Positions 36,501 to 48,458 of a DNA stretch of 64,000 nt are shown in pieces. Within the stretch, counting starts at the first letter, position 1. Every line of letters begins with the position of its first letter. The DNA lies in NCBI RefSeq assembly GCF_030848805.1, contig NC_092358.1, positions 1,364,001 through 1,428,000 on the forward strand, written 5' to 3'. Source of the stretch: Temnothorax longispinosus. Taxonomy: Eukaryota > Arthropoda > Insecta > Hymenoptera > Formicidae. Position numbers and translations under genes: made by a program. The notes beneath the pieces are model-generated. The model ran no database searches and was not told the DNA's origin. It saw only the letters and a list, made by a program, of their open reading frames with translations.

Positions 36501-39500
36501 AGAATTTTCAAAGTATCGTCAGTTTTATTGCATTCCGGCATTGGCGTGTAATGTTTAGCATAATGGAGATGCTTTCAAATGTTTCCCGTTCTCACGGTAT
36601 TAAGTTATGAAAGTAAAAGTAAATACACATCGAAAGTGCGTGCTCAAGAAATTTTTCCTATGCTCCTTTTGGTTTTAAGATTTTATAGAAATTAAAGTTA
36701 ATGATTTTTAATCCGTTTTTCGCGTCATGTTCCCTCGGTGAATAAATAGCGAACAATTTTTTTTTCTATTAATCCATTCACAATAATCATCTTCTACTTG
36801 GACTCCACACCTATAATTATTTGTCGTCACTACCTCAGGTAGTTACGAACGAGCAATTTGGGAAAGTGCCGCCTTGATGATGCTTTTACGTTTAATGGCC
36901 GCGTTCCTTTCGTTTCCATAATGACACGTGACGATGATGAGCGATGTGAAAGACCTCTCGGACAACGGACAGTGTTTGATTATTCATTATCAAGGTAGCG
37001 TTCACAGATACCATTAAACGAGGTCGTCGCATGATCCGTCGATTTTATTCAAACGCATGATCTGCGGGATTTATTCAAACGGGTCGGCAACACACGTAAT
37101 CCATCGTGATGGCACGATCGGTTACGCCCTAGAAAGGCCACGAGCTATCTAACGGAAGCGATTTGTGGGTTTTGAACTTTCACCCCGATTGTGATCCGTC
37201 AAATTGCCGCGGTGGGAGCATCGGTATGACACGTTCGCATGCGCGTCGTGGAAATTCCGTTTTCGCCGGGCCGTAAAGCGACGAGGGAGAAGGAAGAGAA
37301 GTTATTCAAGTACTAGCAACCATAATTCCCCGTCAACCGTGAATCGGAGAAAATGAGTGGATTCCGCACCGGCGCTAAGCGTTCGTAAGCGTTCTTAAGC
37401 GTGCGTAAACAAAGAAAGGAAAAAAAGAAGCGCCGTATCGCACCACACGAGAGCCGTACCTCTGACATTTGTAAAGAAAGTTACACCGCACCCGGAGGAA
37501 AACAACAGAACGACACGCCGCACGCCGGCCGGCCGGGTCAACGACGCGAACGTGGAGAATTATCAAATTATGTATTCATCGCGCAACAAGCCCGCTTTAA
37601 ATGCCGGCGCTTTTGCCGCAAAAGGGGAAAGTCTGTTAGACGTCTGTAAACCATCCCGTAATTTACACATAATATAACAGGGAGCTGCGACGTTTAGCTC
37701 CGCTGCTGTAGAGCAGCCCGTTCCGTCCATTCGTTTGATCTCGCTTGGATGGTTAATTTGACTCGCCGCAGACTCTTCTAAGAGAAGCCATACCGGAGTA
37801 TATTGCGCGAACGTGGCGGAGGCGTAAGATCATTAGAATTTTCATGAGACCTTTTGTTCACTTCGAGTCTCATAAACACTGAATATCCCCTTCGCGGCTA
37901 TAAACTTGTGCGGAGCGTTGACAATAAAAATTAACGAAACGGCACGACGCATACCAACGATTAGTCAACTTTGGAAACTTTCTAAACCTGTAACAAGCAT
38001 ATCCTCCCGTACCTCCGCGTCGGTCCAGCGTCTCATTAATCTTTACGTACAAACGCGAGGGGCACGCCGACTTGCAGGTGTCGTATCTTTTAATAATAGT
38101 CTGGATGCTGGAACTGATTCACATCGCGCTTTTGACGTTGGTTTCACTTTCGAAACTCGCCGACCGAGAACCCTCCCCGCCTGACACGTGTCACCGCCGC
38201 GACGGATTTATAGACACACGTTAAGTAATTTCCCGCCGCACGTAATTGCAGAAACGCTAATTAATCGGCGACGAAAAAGTCGAAAGCCGCATAAATGTGT
38301 ACATGCGCTAGGAAAGAAAAATTACTGCGAGACGAGCGAGGAAGACGAGCGTTGTCCGGACGATAAATCGACCACAACCGGTTGTTAAAAGGATCTCGGA
38401 GTCTCATATTTGGCTATCGCGAATCTTTGATTACGGACATTTTCGCGTGGCGAACTCCTGACCCGTCATTTTCCATCGCGGGGAATAACACCGCGAGTTT
38501 CACCGCGCCTACAACACAAGTATAGAATCGTTGAATTGACAATGCGCGATAGAAGATAATGCAAAGGAAACTTCGGATTTCGCGTCGATTAGTTATTAGT
38601 TGCGCGTCGTTGGGAATAAATGTTGCGTCATCGTTGGAATAAATTTTGCGCCGTCAAGATTAAAATTATATGCTTGAGTTATTAAAATATCGACGAAAGT
38701 TTAATAAATTATAAGAATAGAGTCGATTCTCTGTTCTACAGATCGGATTTAAAGCAGCATAATAGTGTCGAAACCAGGAGATACGCTATGTGTTACCTGA
38801 ATGTTTAATGAACGAAACTACCTTAATTAAATACATAACGACAGACATAAGCAAGCGAAGTTAATTGCTTCACAATGGTAATCAGACTGAGACAATTAAA
38901 TCCCAAATTATTATAACCATTTTCCAGACTTCAACACCTCCTATTTTATTCATTCAGATTGTACCGTGCCATTAAGGTGATCAGTTTTCAAACAATATAA
39001 TTAACCCAGAGCAAAGTACTATGGATTCTTATATAAACATCGTGCGTTGCTGTACGTAAGTCAATAGTAAAATACAAAAAATGGAGCCTTATAGATAAAT
39101 ATATCTCAATTATAATTAATTTTTTTGAATACACTTGAATACAATTTTTGGTACATCGCTCGTTACGAATTTATACTCGCTTGACGAAATGTGCGGTTCA
39201 AAATATGGATCAAATAGAGGACGCGAATAGATGACAATGATAGCGAGAAATCGAAGGATCGCGTTAATCGAAGGAGGAGAAGACGAAAAATCTGTTTCAC
39301 GCCATGCGCGATCGGAGTGGGGAAACAGCGTGAGAAAACTCGTCATGTTGATCCGGCTCCGCAATAACACTGTTGGCGCGGTGGAAGTCAGAAGATGAGG
39401 AAGAAGAAACCGCGAGAGCAGGCGGCACTTTCACTCGGCAGTATGTCGAGGATGCGCAACGCTCGTGAACTTGCTTCAACTCGGCGTACTCTTGCCGCGC

Positions 39501-42500
39501 GGCGTGACAGGCATTAAAACCGCCACGCCGGCGCCGTGCCGCGCCGCGCCGCGCCGCGCCGTCAGTTACACAGACTTGTAGGCTCGGCTTTTGTGCCGGA
39601 TTACGACGAATCGGTTTGACGCAACATCATCTGAGCGGCAACACGCCCGACCGCATTTTTCTCACCCCCTAACATTGACGGCGAAGCTTCCTTATTATGA
39701 ATGTATCGAATGCAAGAAAATGCGCGCTTGCAAATTTGCACTAATTATATATGTGCGTAACACAAAGTACCACGATGTTTCCACGCATTCTAGAGCTCTT
39801 CTCACGCCCTCGATGGAGATGCGTACGAGATATTCTAACACTCCTGACGTTCTCTTTTTAATGTTGGACGAATTCTTTAATTTGGAATCAATTTTTCCCA
39901 AACTATCGATACAGAGAAATGAACCTTTGGTGGAGTCGTGACTTATCGTTAGGTAATGTGTTTTGTGCAATCGATGTATGTTAGAAATTAGTATTGTATA
40001 CGTTAGAAATTAGTAATACAGACAGTATTTCTCAACATCCTTTAACTTAATGACAAATTTTTCACAGAACCTTTCTATCTGAGCGTTATTTGCAAAAACA
40101 TCTAACGGTGGAAATTGCAAAGTTGTATAACCAGATAATAACCGTCCTCAAAATTTTTAAGGAAGAATCGATTTTCGATGTAATACAAATCTTGCATGTA
40201 CTGCATTGGAAGGTCCAAAGATAAGTGTGTTTGACATTAAATTATCCTGATTATCGTCATTACGTTTCCGACATAAATTTTACATTATCTCAAGACCCAC
40301 TCGGACAATCGACGTCTTGTAATAAGCAAGGGAAATTATTAGACTTATGGACCCAACATACTCTAGCTGCTCGAAGTTAATTTGGATCTGGGGGGGATAT
40401 ATCCTAATCAACTTCAATCTTGATTAAAGATTTCATATCTGACAAGCACATTCGACAGAGTGGCAAAAACAAGTAGAAAAACGCCAGTGTCCAAAGTCGT
40501 TTCTCCCAAGAATCGCGCAACCGATCGCTAAATCTATTTTACTTTTTACTCATTTTCTCACCCTGTAATCGACTCTTCGCCGTTGACTACGATGTGCCGA
40601 GACAACTCCTACCCCCTACATCTTTCGGACATATGAGACGCAGAAACGCGGAAATGGGAAAACGTGAAAGCGCATCTCGGCGATGTCGCCAAGTACGTAT
40701 ACAGATTATACAACGAGTCCTTGGCGTTGAGTAACGTGCAGACCTAGCCAGAGAAGATGGGCCAATGCGCCCGAATGCAATTAAATTAAATAATTGCGCT
40801 GCACCGCGGCGCGATACGCCGCGCCGCGCCGCGCCGTATCGTATCGCGAGCTCGGAGAGAAAGTCGAGACGGGAGCCTCCGTCCGTCGAAGGACCGTGCC
40901 CGTGTCCGTGTCTCTGCCGCTCGAAACGCTTTATTTTGGCCCAAGTACACGGATACAGACGTATCCATCAATCTAAATTAGTTCGAGGTCGATAATTGGC
41001 TAGAATGTTGCTGAGATTTCTATCTCCTCTCGTCTGAGAATTTCCTAGAAACTCTATTATCTTCCTCATGCCTCGACAGTTATAGACTCGTAAGATCACC
41101 TAACGGACCTTAGGGTGGTCTCGAGCATTCTACGCCGGGTATACTTTATACACGTAATACCAATAATATCATACTCGTGATAGAGTATCTTTCCGCGTGA
41201 CCCGACAAAGGATTGGGTCTTGGAAAGTTATCGAGGTAGCTGCGCGGTCGAGTCGGCTAGCGGCTCCGCTCCGCTCGGCGCGGCGGAGGAAAGTATCGGA
41301 AAAATCTGAAACATGGGAGCGGTTTAACGCGATTGTTCCGTCGTACGTGACCTTAGGCGTTGGGACGGCGGACGGCTGCCGAAGGATCTATGCCGAACGA
41401 AAGGATGCCGATGAGCGCGCGACTTTCCACTTTCGACGCGAAAAATCGTGGCTCCAACGGACCGCGAAACTGTACGTTCGCGATTATTAAGGAAGTTATT
41501 GATTTGTTACGGGCGCGCGTACATTTCTGGCGTAGAGTTGGACAGGCCTGTGGCAGAGAGAGAGAGAATCCGTCCAGATATACCGATACGATCTTACGAA
41601 ACGTCCGGAAACTCTTTCCCATTCAGAGAAGAGGCAGGTGGAATCTTCGGCTACCGTTACTATTACGTGCATGCCGTTCTTGATTAAGAAGCCCCCGTGC
41701 ACGTCTAGGCGGCATGGTCGGTTACCGTTTCGTAAGAATTTGCCTGCCGTGTAATACGTTTTTTATCCGGCTTATCTCGCGTTCAAGAATGGATCGTTGC
41801 GTCGCTCGAAACGGAGGAAAAAAAAAAGAAGAGAAGGAGAAGAACTTTCTTCCCGCGGCCCGCGGCCCGAAAAAGATGCCATCTGCTTTCGAGGGTCATC
41901 GAACTCGCCGTCTGACACAGGTATCCACGCCCATCCCTTCACGTCATCAAATCCCTGATATAATTACTTTCTCTCGAAATGCGCGCGCCATCGACCACAA
42001 GTATATCTCGTCGGCATGACCGTGCATTAAAATGAGAGATCTCAAATAATCCATTCGGACAGAAGAGATCCTCGAAGGTGCTTTTTCCCCGCGAACGATA
42101 CGTTGCGCGTCGATTAGAAAACCGGAAAAATTGATTGTTCGAGGTGTAATCGGGAGAAAATTATCGTGCGCGCTCACATCGCACAAATCCATGGAATTGA
42201 ATGCAAACCTTTACGATCCATCAAATCAATTTGATTAGATTGTTTCAGATCAATTTCCGTTTCTCCGCCGCGCCCTGTGCCGATTTCGAATGAACTCTCA
42301 CGTAGATACGCGTCTACGTTTCTACGTGTGATCTTTCGTCTGGTCCATTGATCGAACTTATACGAGGAGAGAGCATATATCGTATGTATGTAGACCGCGA
42401 CGAGTATAATATCTCAATTTCAGAAGTTTCACTATCTTTTTCTCTTCTCCCTTTCTTTTTTATATATAAGTGCAATCCTTTTATGTACATATATATATAT

Positions 42501-44221
42501 GTACCCCTTTTCCACGGTACAGCGATCAATCTCAATCATTCCAAATTAACGGCTCGCATGACGAACCTCAACTTCAATCTGCCCGTGAAACTAAACCTAA
42601 TGTTAATTAACGCAACACGCGACCGTGCTACATGACAACTGGGTCGTTAGAAGCGTATAATCCATCAACGTGCGCTCGCGTGTCTCGCCATCGCGCGATT
42701 CGCGAGCGAGTAGAAATTGATCCAGTGGTCCAACGACTGCACCGGAGCACCTCGATTCATTAATGCGATTGGTAATGAGCCTAGTCGGCTTCACGGTGAA
42801 TTGCCGTAAAGTGGACGCCAACAAGTAAATTGCGGAGACCGCGAGAGGATCGACCTTTTTACCTGAATCAGCAACTACAAAATGACTGTATTTAGTTTCT
42901 TCGTTTCAAATTAATCTCGAGAGCTGTACCGCTGTGGACCGCTTTAAAAATCTGAGGACGAAATTGACATTTATTAACGTTTGTCACGGATTTTCGCCCG
43001 ATCAGCGAAAGTCGTTTCCAAAAGCAAAGTGATTGATGCTTTAGACTTTTAAGCTTCAGATATTCAGACTTTAAAGAGAAAACACTGGCTTTTAAACAAA
43101 TATGTAATTAAACATTGATTTTTTAAACCAATGTTTAAAAAAAATCTAAAATATCTCTATATTAATAAAAGTACTTTGTATATTAATATACAAAGTAATG
43201 GTGAATGAAAAATAGAATTTAAACGAAACAACTTTTAAGTTAATTACTTTTGAATATATTGAAGTGTACGCGCGTGGACACAACTGTGCAACTACAAATA
43301 TAAAATTTGACTGATATCCACAATATGTTACGTTCTTCAGATCATATTGCGCGACACTGATGCTAAATACTGAATCATAATTTGCTAATTATACGCAAGA
43401 GCGTGTTTTTATTTGGTGAAATCGTTAATATTTACCGGAAATATTATCTGACGGCTGACACGGTCGCGCGAAAAATCGGGCCAACCGGACAAACGATTTC
43501 ATTAAACAGCTATCGAAAACCGTTAAGTAGAAAAGCATGCATGTGTCCCTTCCGCGCGCGGGTACGGTACGTACACTTGTGAATCTGGAAGTCGCGAAAC
43601 ATATGATGGAAGAAGAAAGTGGCTATCGTGAAATGCTCACACCGTGGGTTTCTTCGCAGCTAGAAACTCAAGTATCTACTCGAGTATCAATGCGTACGCA
43701 TTTAGTCAGTATTAGAATTACTTGCGGGAAGGCTGCTATCTCCAGGTAATAGCATTCAATTTTATGACGACAACTTTATTAATTCAACTTGGATTATCCG
43801 TCGTTTCGCTCCACGAAGAAAAAAAGAGAAACCGAGAAGAGACATCGAACACACGACGTCACCGTATTTTTTTTTCTTCAAGACATCCTAACTGGAACTC
43901 GAGACTGTCTCGATTACTAATATTCGATTTCTTTTTGTTCGCTATATGCATTTTTACGGGATAAAATTTGCCTACACTATAGGGGTCTTCCTAAACTTCG
44001 ATCCGATCACTTGGCACTCATCGAGATCGATATTATTCGAGTCACTGTCACTTGGCACGAGGATACGTAACCCACTACCGCGAAGAAGAGATCTATTGTT
44101 TCGAAGAAACGAGGAGAAAAAAAAAGAGAGAAAGAAGAGAAAATCAAAGGAAAGTTCACTAAGTGAGGAAGCTGATCAGTGAATGAATGGTTTCGTACTC
44201 ACCAAGCGCATGATGCTGTCT
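33536..44221 (-). CDS. Secreted Gln-rich coiled-coil protein, about 612 aa, function unknown
   Basis: The main exon (35365-33536) begins at a clear acceptor and has no ATG of its own at that point. It starts VAISILVACLSLARS, the core of a signal peptide. The best upstream partner is 44221-44213, ATG CGC TTG followed by GTGAGT, giving MRLVAISILVACLSLARS; the phase fits. The mature protein has an acidic, Ser/Thr-rich first half, a charged Gln-rich coiled coil (about residues 284-365), QPQP and poly-Gln repeats (about 445-475) and a Pro/Asn/Phe-rich C-terminal part (about 480-612) containing GPGDEDLNIVSKVLALN, which looks like a constrained domain. Automatic pipelines often label such proteins as Mediator-like because of the Gln content, but a signal peptide argues for secretion, perhaps an extracellular matrix or cuticle-associated role. 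I do not recognise the family. The main exon is certain; the first exon is inferred. Confidence 0.72.
39541..39560. repeat. GCGCC pentamer repeat
   Basis: Four exact copies of GCGCC. Three more copies of the same pentamer occur at 40821-40835, there flanked by inverted GATACG and CGTATC words. Confidence 0.85.
43172..43197. repeat. Perfect 26-base palindrome
   Basis: The sequence from TACTTTGTATATT onward reads identically on both strands with no spacer. AT-rich, within the inferred large intron. Confidence 0.85.
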
Positions 44222-44480
44222 GTGCCCACGCTCGTTCAGTACTCGGCTTTTACTCGGGAAGATGATCTCCTGAATAGGTAGGTAGGCAGTGATAGTCTCC
44301 CTGATGCGCGACAGAGGTGGGGTCACGTACCCCACCGGTGTTAACACACGTACGTTACAAGTTACACGTACAGGTGGCAGGTTCACTGTCCAGCAGCTGC
44401 GTCTCGCCGCTTTCGGCCGTCGCAGATCGGCTCCTTTGAATACCCCAGCGTTTCCGTGACCCATTTCCGTCGCGTTCCCC
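44222..44480 (-). promoter_or_regulatory. Probable 5'UTR/promoter of the Gln-rich secreted protein gene
   Basis: GC-richer stretch directly upstream (minus-strand sense) of the inferred ATG CGC TTG exon. Out-of-frame upstream ATGs are present if transcription starts at the far right of this block. Confidence 0.3.
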
Positions 44481-44589
44481 GAACACGTTTCCTGAGGGAG
44501 GGAAACGGGATATCAGTTACGTGTCGGACGCACGGATGTGGCCGATATTTGAATATAAGAGTGCTTAAATACAGATCTCTTTCTTGTAT

Positions 44590-44750
44590 TCCATTTCTAC
44601 CAATGTACTAATGTAGATTAACTTTAATCCCAGTTTAATTCACTTTTTATCTTTTTTTTAATTCGTAGAACTAGATAGTAGAAAAAGATAAAAAGTAAGT
44701 TAAACCAAGATTAAAATTAATCTACATTGATTATTGTTATAAAAATGGAT
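44590..44750. mobile_element. MITE-like inverted-repeat element, copy 2
   Basis: Long arms (about 65 bases each, starting CCATTT and ending in the centre at TTTTTATCTTTT-type sequence) are imperfect reverse complements. They share the TGTAGATTAA(C/T)TTTAATC core and the overall layout with the element at 11079-11217, so both belong to one family. Non-coding. Confidence 0.65.
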
Positions 44751-45988
44751 ATTAGAGATGTTCCATCTTTCCAATATATCTGTATCATACTTGCACATTT
44801 CTGATCATTATGCTTGTATTTACACCTAAATACCTCAGCCAGAAATAATTAATTAAATCAACATCAATTCGGCGTCGATGAATGGTCAAATACTGTGTTT
44901 GATATTTTTATCATCTTTAATCTTTCATCATAATTGTCTCATGTTAATTGAGTACGAATATTTCCATAATATTATTCTATGTTTTCGACCAATTCTACAT
45001 TAAATATACATAATATATATTATGCTTTGCATTGATTCGGCATAGAATTAGCATATAGAGAGAGTAATAGAAATCTTACAGAAATATTCGCACGTGCTCA
45101 TCAACCGACATAAAAGCAATTATATAAAGTTCCAAGGTGACAAAGATATCAAAATATTTAAGATATCGACCATTTATTGACGCACCGACGTTCATTCGCC
45201 TAATTATTTCTGGCTGGCTCTTTCGAATATCTATATTTGTATCTATACGCAGGAAATAGGAAAAAATTGCGAAGGCGTTCGCAATTTGACATCTTGCAAC
45301 TGAATTCATTAGATTAAATTTATACTTCTTTGAATTGCTCTTTTACTGTGCGCAAATCCTCTTTGAAAAGAAATTGACGTAAATTGCACCTTCCTACAAA
45401 AATATCGCGTTATCTTATCGTTATCTTATCTATATATTATCTATGTTATCTATATTACGAATACGAATCACATATTTAGAAAACATATTTATATAGGAAA
45501 ATAAAATATAAAGGATCGGAGTTACGACTATTACGAACGTTCGTTACCTGTTTACGCGTCCTAAAATTACATTCATTAGGTTAAAAAATTCGGCCGATGT
45601 TATTTTCACGATAAACAACTTCTGCTACGGACGCGACGATTAATTATGATGATGGCAGGGACGATGCGTCGATTTACGTCGCGTCGAAGACCGAAGACGA
45701 ATTGAACGGGTGTCAGGAGCAGTCAGGAGTCAGGAGTCGGCACAGAACAGTGTCGGGTAGTACGGGTACGCAGTACGCACGTCACCTCGCGCAACGACCT
45801 TCGCCTTCCGCCAGTTCCGCCTTCCGCTAGTTCCGCTCCACGACGAGAAACGAGAAACGCGCAGAAAGGCGAGAACCATGGCGGCGCTACTATTGGCGAA
45901 ATTGTGCTTTCGCTGTGTCGTGCGCTTTTCCGACCGAGAGTACATGCGCTGAGGGAGAAAAACCGTCGGGATTGAATAGGAAGAAAAA

Positions 45989-48458
45989 ATGGTACGTGAG
46001 AACGTAACTGTCCGTCACTGTCGTCGCGCGACAGACGCGTAATTGAACGCCGGAGTAATCGCTGACGGCCTAACCTCTGACCGGGCGATACCTTTCTTCG
46101 CAATATGTTGCGTCATTTCGTCATACGAGCCTCTCGGAAATCAAGATAAAGAGAGAGAGAGTCGACCGACCCCGCTTTTTATAATTTCTTAATTTCAATA
46201 CATGTGATCAGTGTTTTTACTTAAATCTTTCTACTTTTTATTTTCTGGAATGACCAGCTTGTTTTCTGGAGGACTCGCATTATTTACAATCGTGTTAGAT
46301 GTATATCGATTACATTTTACTTTTCGTTTTTTTTTTTAAGTTTACTTAAGAATTTACTTAATATTACTAATTCTATATAAATCCTCCGGATCTACTTTAG
46401 ATAAGAGCAAATCAAAGTCACTTTATATTTGTGTTTACTAGTTATGTTCAGGAAAGATTTTTATTGTACATCTTTAATAAACATGCGTATACGTATCATA
46501 TTTAATGCTGTACTTAATTGTGTTTAATAAACAATTGTGTCATACATGAAATTTGCGTGGCATAAGATCTTTGTTAAATTTGTATTGATAAAATAAATTC
46601 ATGTCGTTCCACAGTTTAGCATCTAAAATATTTATTGCTTTATGCATTGGCAGAATCATTGCAGTGAATCTAGCAATGATACGGATGAAGGCGATGATCA
46701 AGAGGCGTCTTCTTTGCAAGAAGGAACAAACATTGAGGACACCTTGACGTCTTTCAGGGAACAATGGCAGCGCGAGTTGACGATATCACCTAAGCGCGAC
46801 GAATCAAAGATGTATTCGTCGAACCAGCCTAACATTGAAGTCGCAAACGATGAAGCCTCTATCGAAAGCAAAGTATAACAATTATTGTCTCAAAGTAAGA
46901 AGTTTTAAATTTCCATAACATTCCCATAAGAAACGTTGCTTGTTTCAGGCAAAGAATTTATTTCTTAAAGGCATTGAACACGAACAGAGCAGAAAGTTTT
47001 ACGAGGCAATCCAGTTTTATAAACGTGCGGTACAATTAGTTCCTGACATTGAAGTTCGTTTGTACGAATCAACGAAAGCAAAAGCAAGAGATATATTCGA
47101 TGCTGATGATGGTTTTGATACATTAGACAATGATTTTTCAACTAACAACGACAGCGAAAATCATAATGAAGTTGACGAAGAAGGAAATGATTTATTTTTC
47201 AAGTTATCTAAAATTGTAAACCGCAATCAATGTGTATGTTTCCCAAAATTTGAACAAAGTGTAAGCATCTCATTTTAACATTTTTTTTCAACATCTGTGT
47301 CATCACTTTAAATGCACTATACATTTATACAGGATTGGGATATATTTTATATTCAACATTTTTTAAATGTACTTTAGACAACACATATATCTGCGTTACC
47401 TATGGAGATAGTACTTTACATTCTAAGATGGGTTGTGTCATCTGAACTGGATTTCCGATCGTTAGAAATGTTCTCAAGGGTATGTCGTGGATTTTACATA
47501 TCTGCACGAGACACGGAGATCTGGCGACTAGCATGCGTTAGGTAAATATCGATAAATATTAGCGTGGTTATTGGTTGATATGTAATTGGAATTGTTTTCA
47601 ATTATAGGGTATGGGGCGTAAATTGTGGTACTTGCGAGCCAAAATACAAATCGTGGAGGGATATGTACTTGAAACGGCCTAGATTAAGATACAACGGATG
47701 TTACATCAATAAAACAAGTTACATACGCGACGGAGAAAATAATTTCCAAGACCGATATTACAGACCGTGGCATCTTGTTGAATATTTTCGGTACCTGAGG
47801 TATGCAAAAGTAATAGTGCTAATATTTGCAAAAATTCTATTTTCTTACCGCAGTCACACTTTGGCATCTAAAGTAAAAAAATTTTCACGATATTCTTTTT
47901 GCGCTTAGATTTTTTCCCGAAGGAAGAGTTTTAATGTTGACATCGACTGATGAAGCTCAAAGCTGCGTAAATTCTTTACGAAATCGCGTACCACGTAACC
48001 CATCGGTTCTTGTTGGTCATTTTCGATTACATGATAATTGTGTTACACTTGTGTTGAAAAGGCAGGAAACTAAAGGAATCAATTTCTATAGAAGGAAGAA
48101 AAGAGAACCGGTGCATGATAGCGGTGAACAAACGTTCCATATTGTAAGTAATAAAGACTAAATATATCTGGAATTGAAAACTATGTACAAAAATCCAGTC
48201 AATACGTTTTCACAATCATGTCGCGTTCATGTCATGTAGGAATTCGAGATACAGAATCATCACAGAAGAGTTAACTCGCAACTGAAATGGATCAGCTACA
48301 GTATTTTCACGAAATATAAAAATGGACAAGAAGCGAAGATTTGCCTAAAGGAACCATCCGTAAGGGAATTCAGGGCGTCGCCGATTGGCGGTAGATATCC
48401 TCCTCTTAAATTCAGCAGGGTAAAGAGTTACACTCAGGAGAGCGAAGTCCCGTTATAG
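45989..48458 (+). CDS. FBXO9: F-box only protein 9 (FBXO9), 447 aa
   Basis: Exons 46654-46872, 46949-47260, 47378-47541, 47608-47799, 47909-48143 and 48240-48458 join in frame. The preceding exon is inferred to end with the start codon itself (ATG at 45989-45991, then GTACGT), giving M-NHCSESS. Residues about 75-110 (AKNLFLKGIEHEQSRKFYEA and on) form the TPR-like segment. The F-box begins at ISALPMEIVLYILRWVVSS and continues through VCRGFYISARDTEIWRLAC. The long C-terminal region with RPRLRYNGCYINKTSYIR and FFPEGRVLMLT matches FBXO9 throughout, and the length fits. FBXO9 is an SCF substrate receptor; in vertebrates it targets Tel2/Tti1 in growth signalling. A GC-rich promoter with an ATGGCGGC (YY1/PHO-like) word lies at about 45880. 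AATAAA is at 48993-48998. Confidence is high for exons 2-7 and moderate for exon 1. Confidence 0.9.

Larger units (their letters stand above)
35366..44212 (-). other. 8.8 kb first intron of the Gln-rich secreted protein gene (inferred)
   Basis: No supported coding exon was found on either strand across this stretch. It contains GCGCC pentamer repeats at 39541-39560 and 40821-40835 and a perfect 26-base palindrome at 43172-43197. Small GC-rich patches at 37.2-38.4 and 41.2-42.1 kb could be enhancers or unannotated promoters. Confidence 0.45.
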
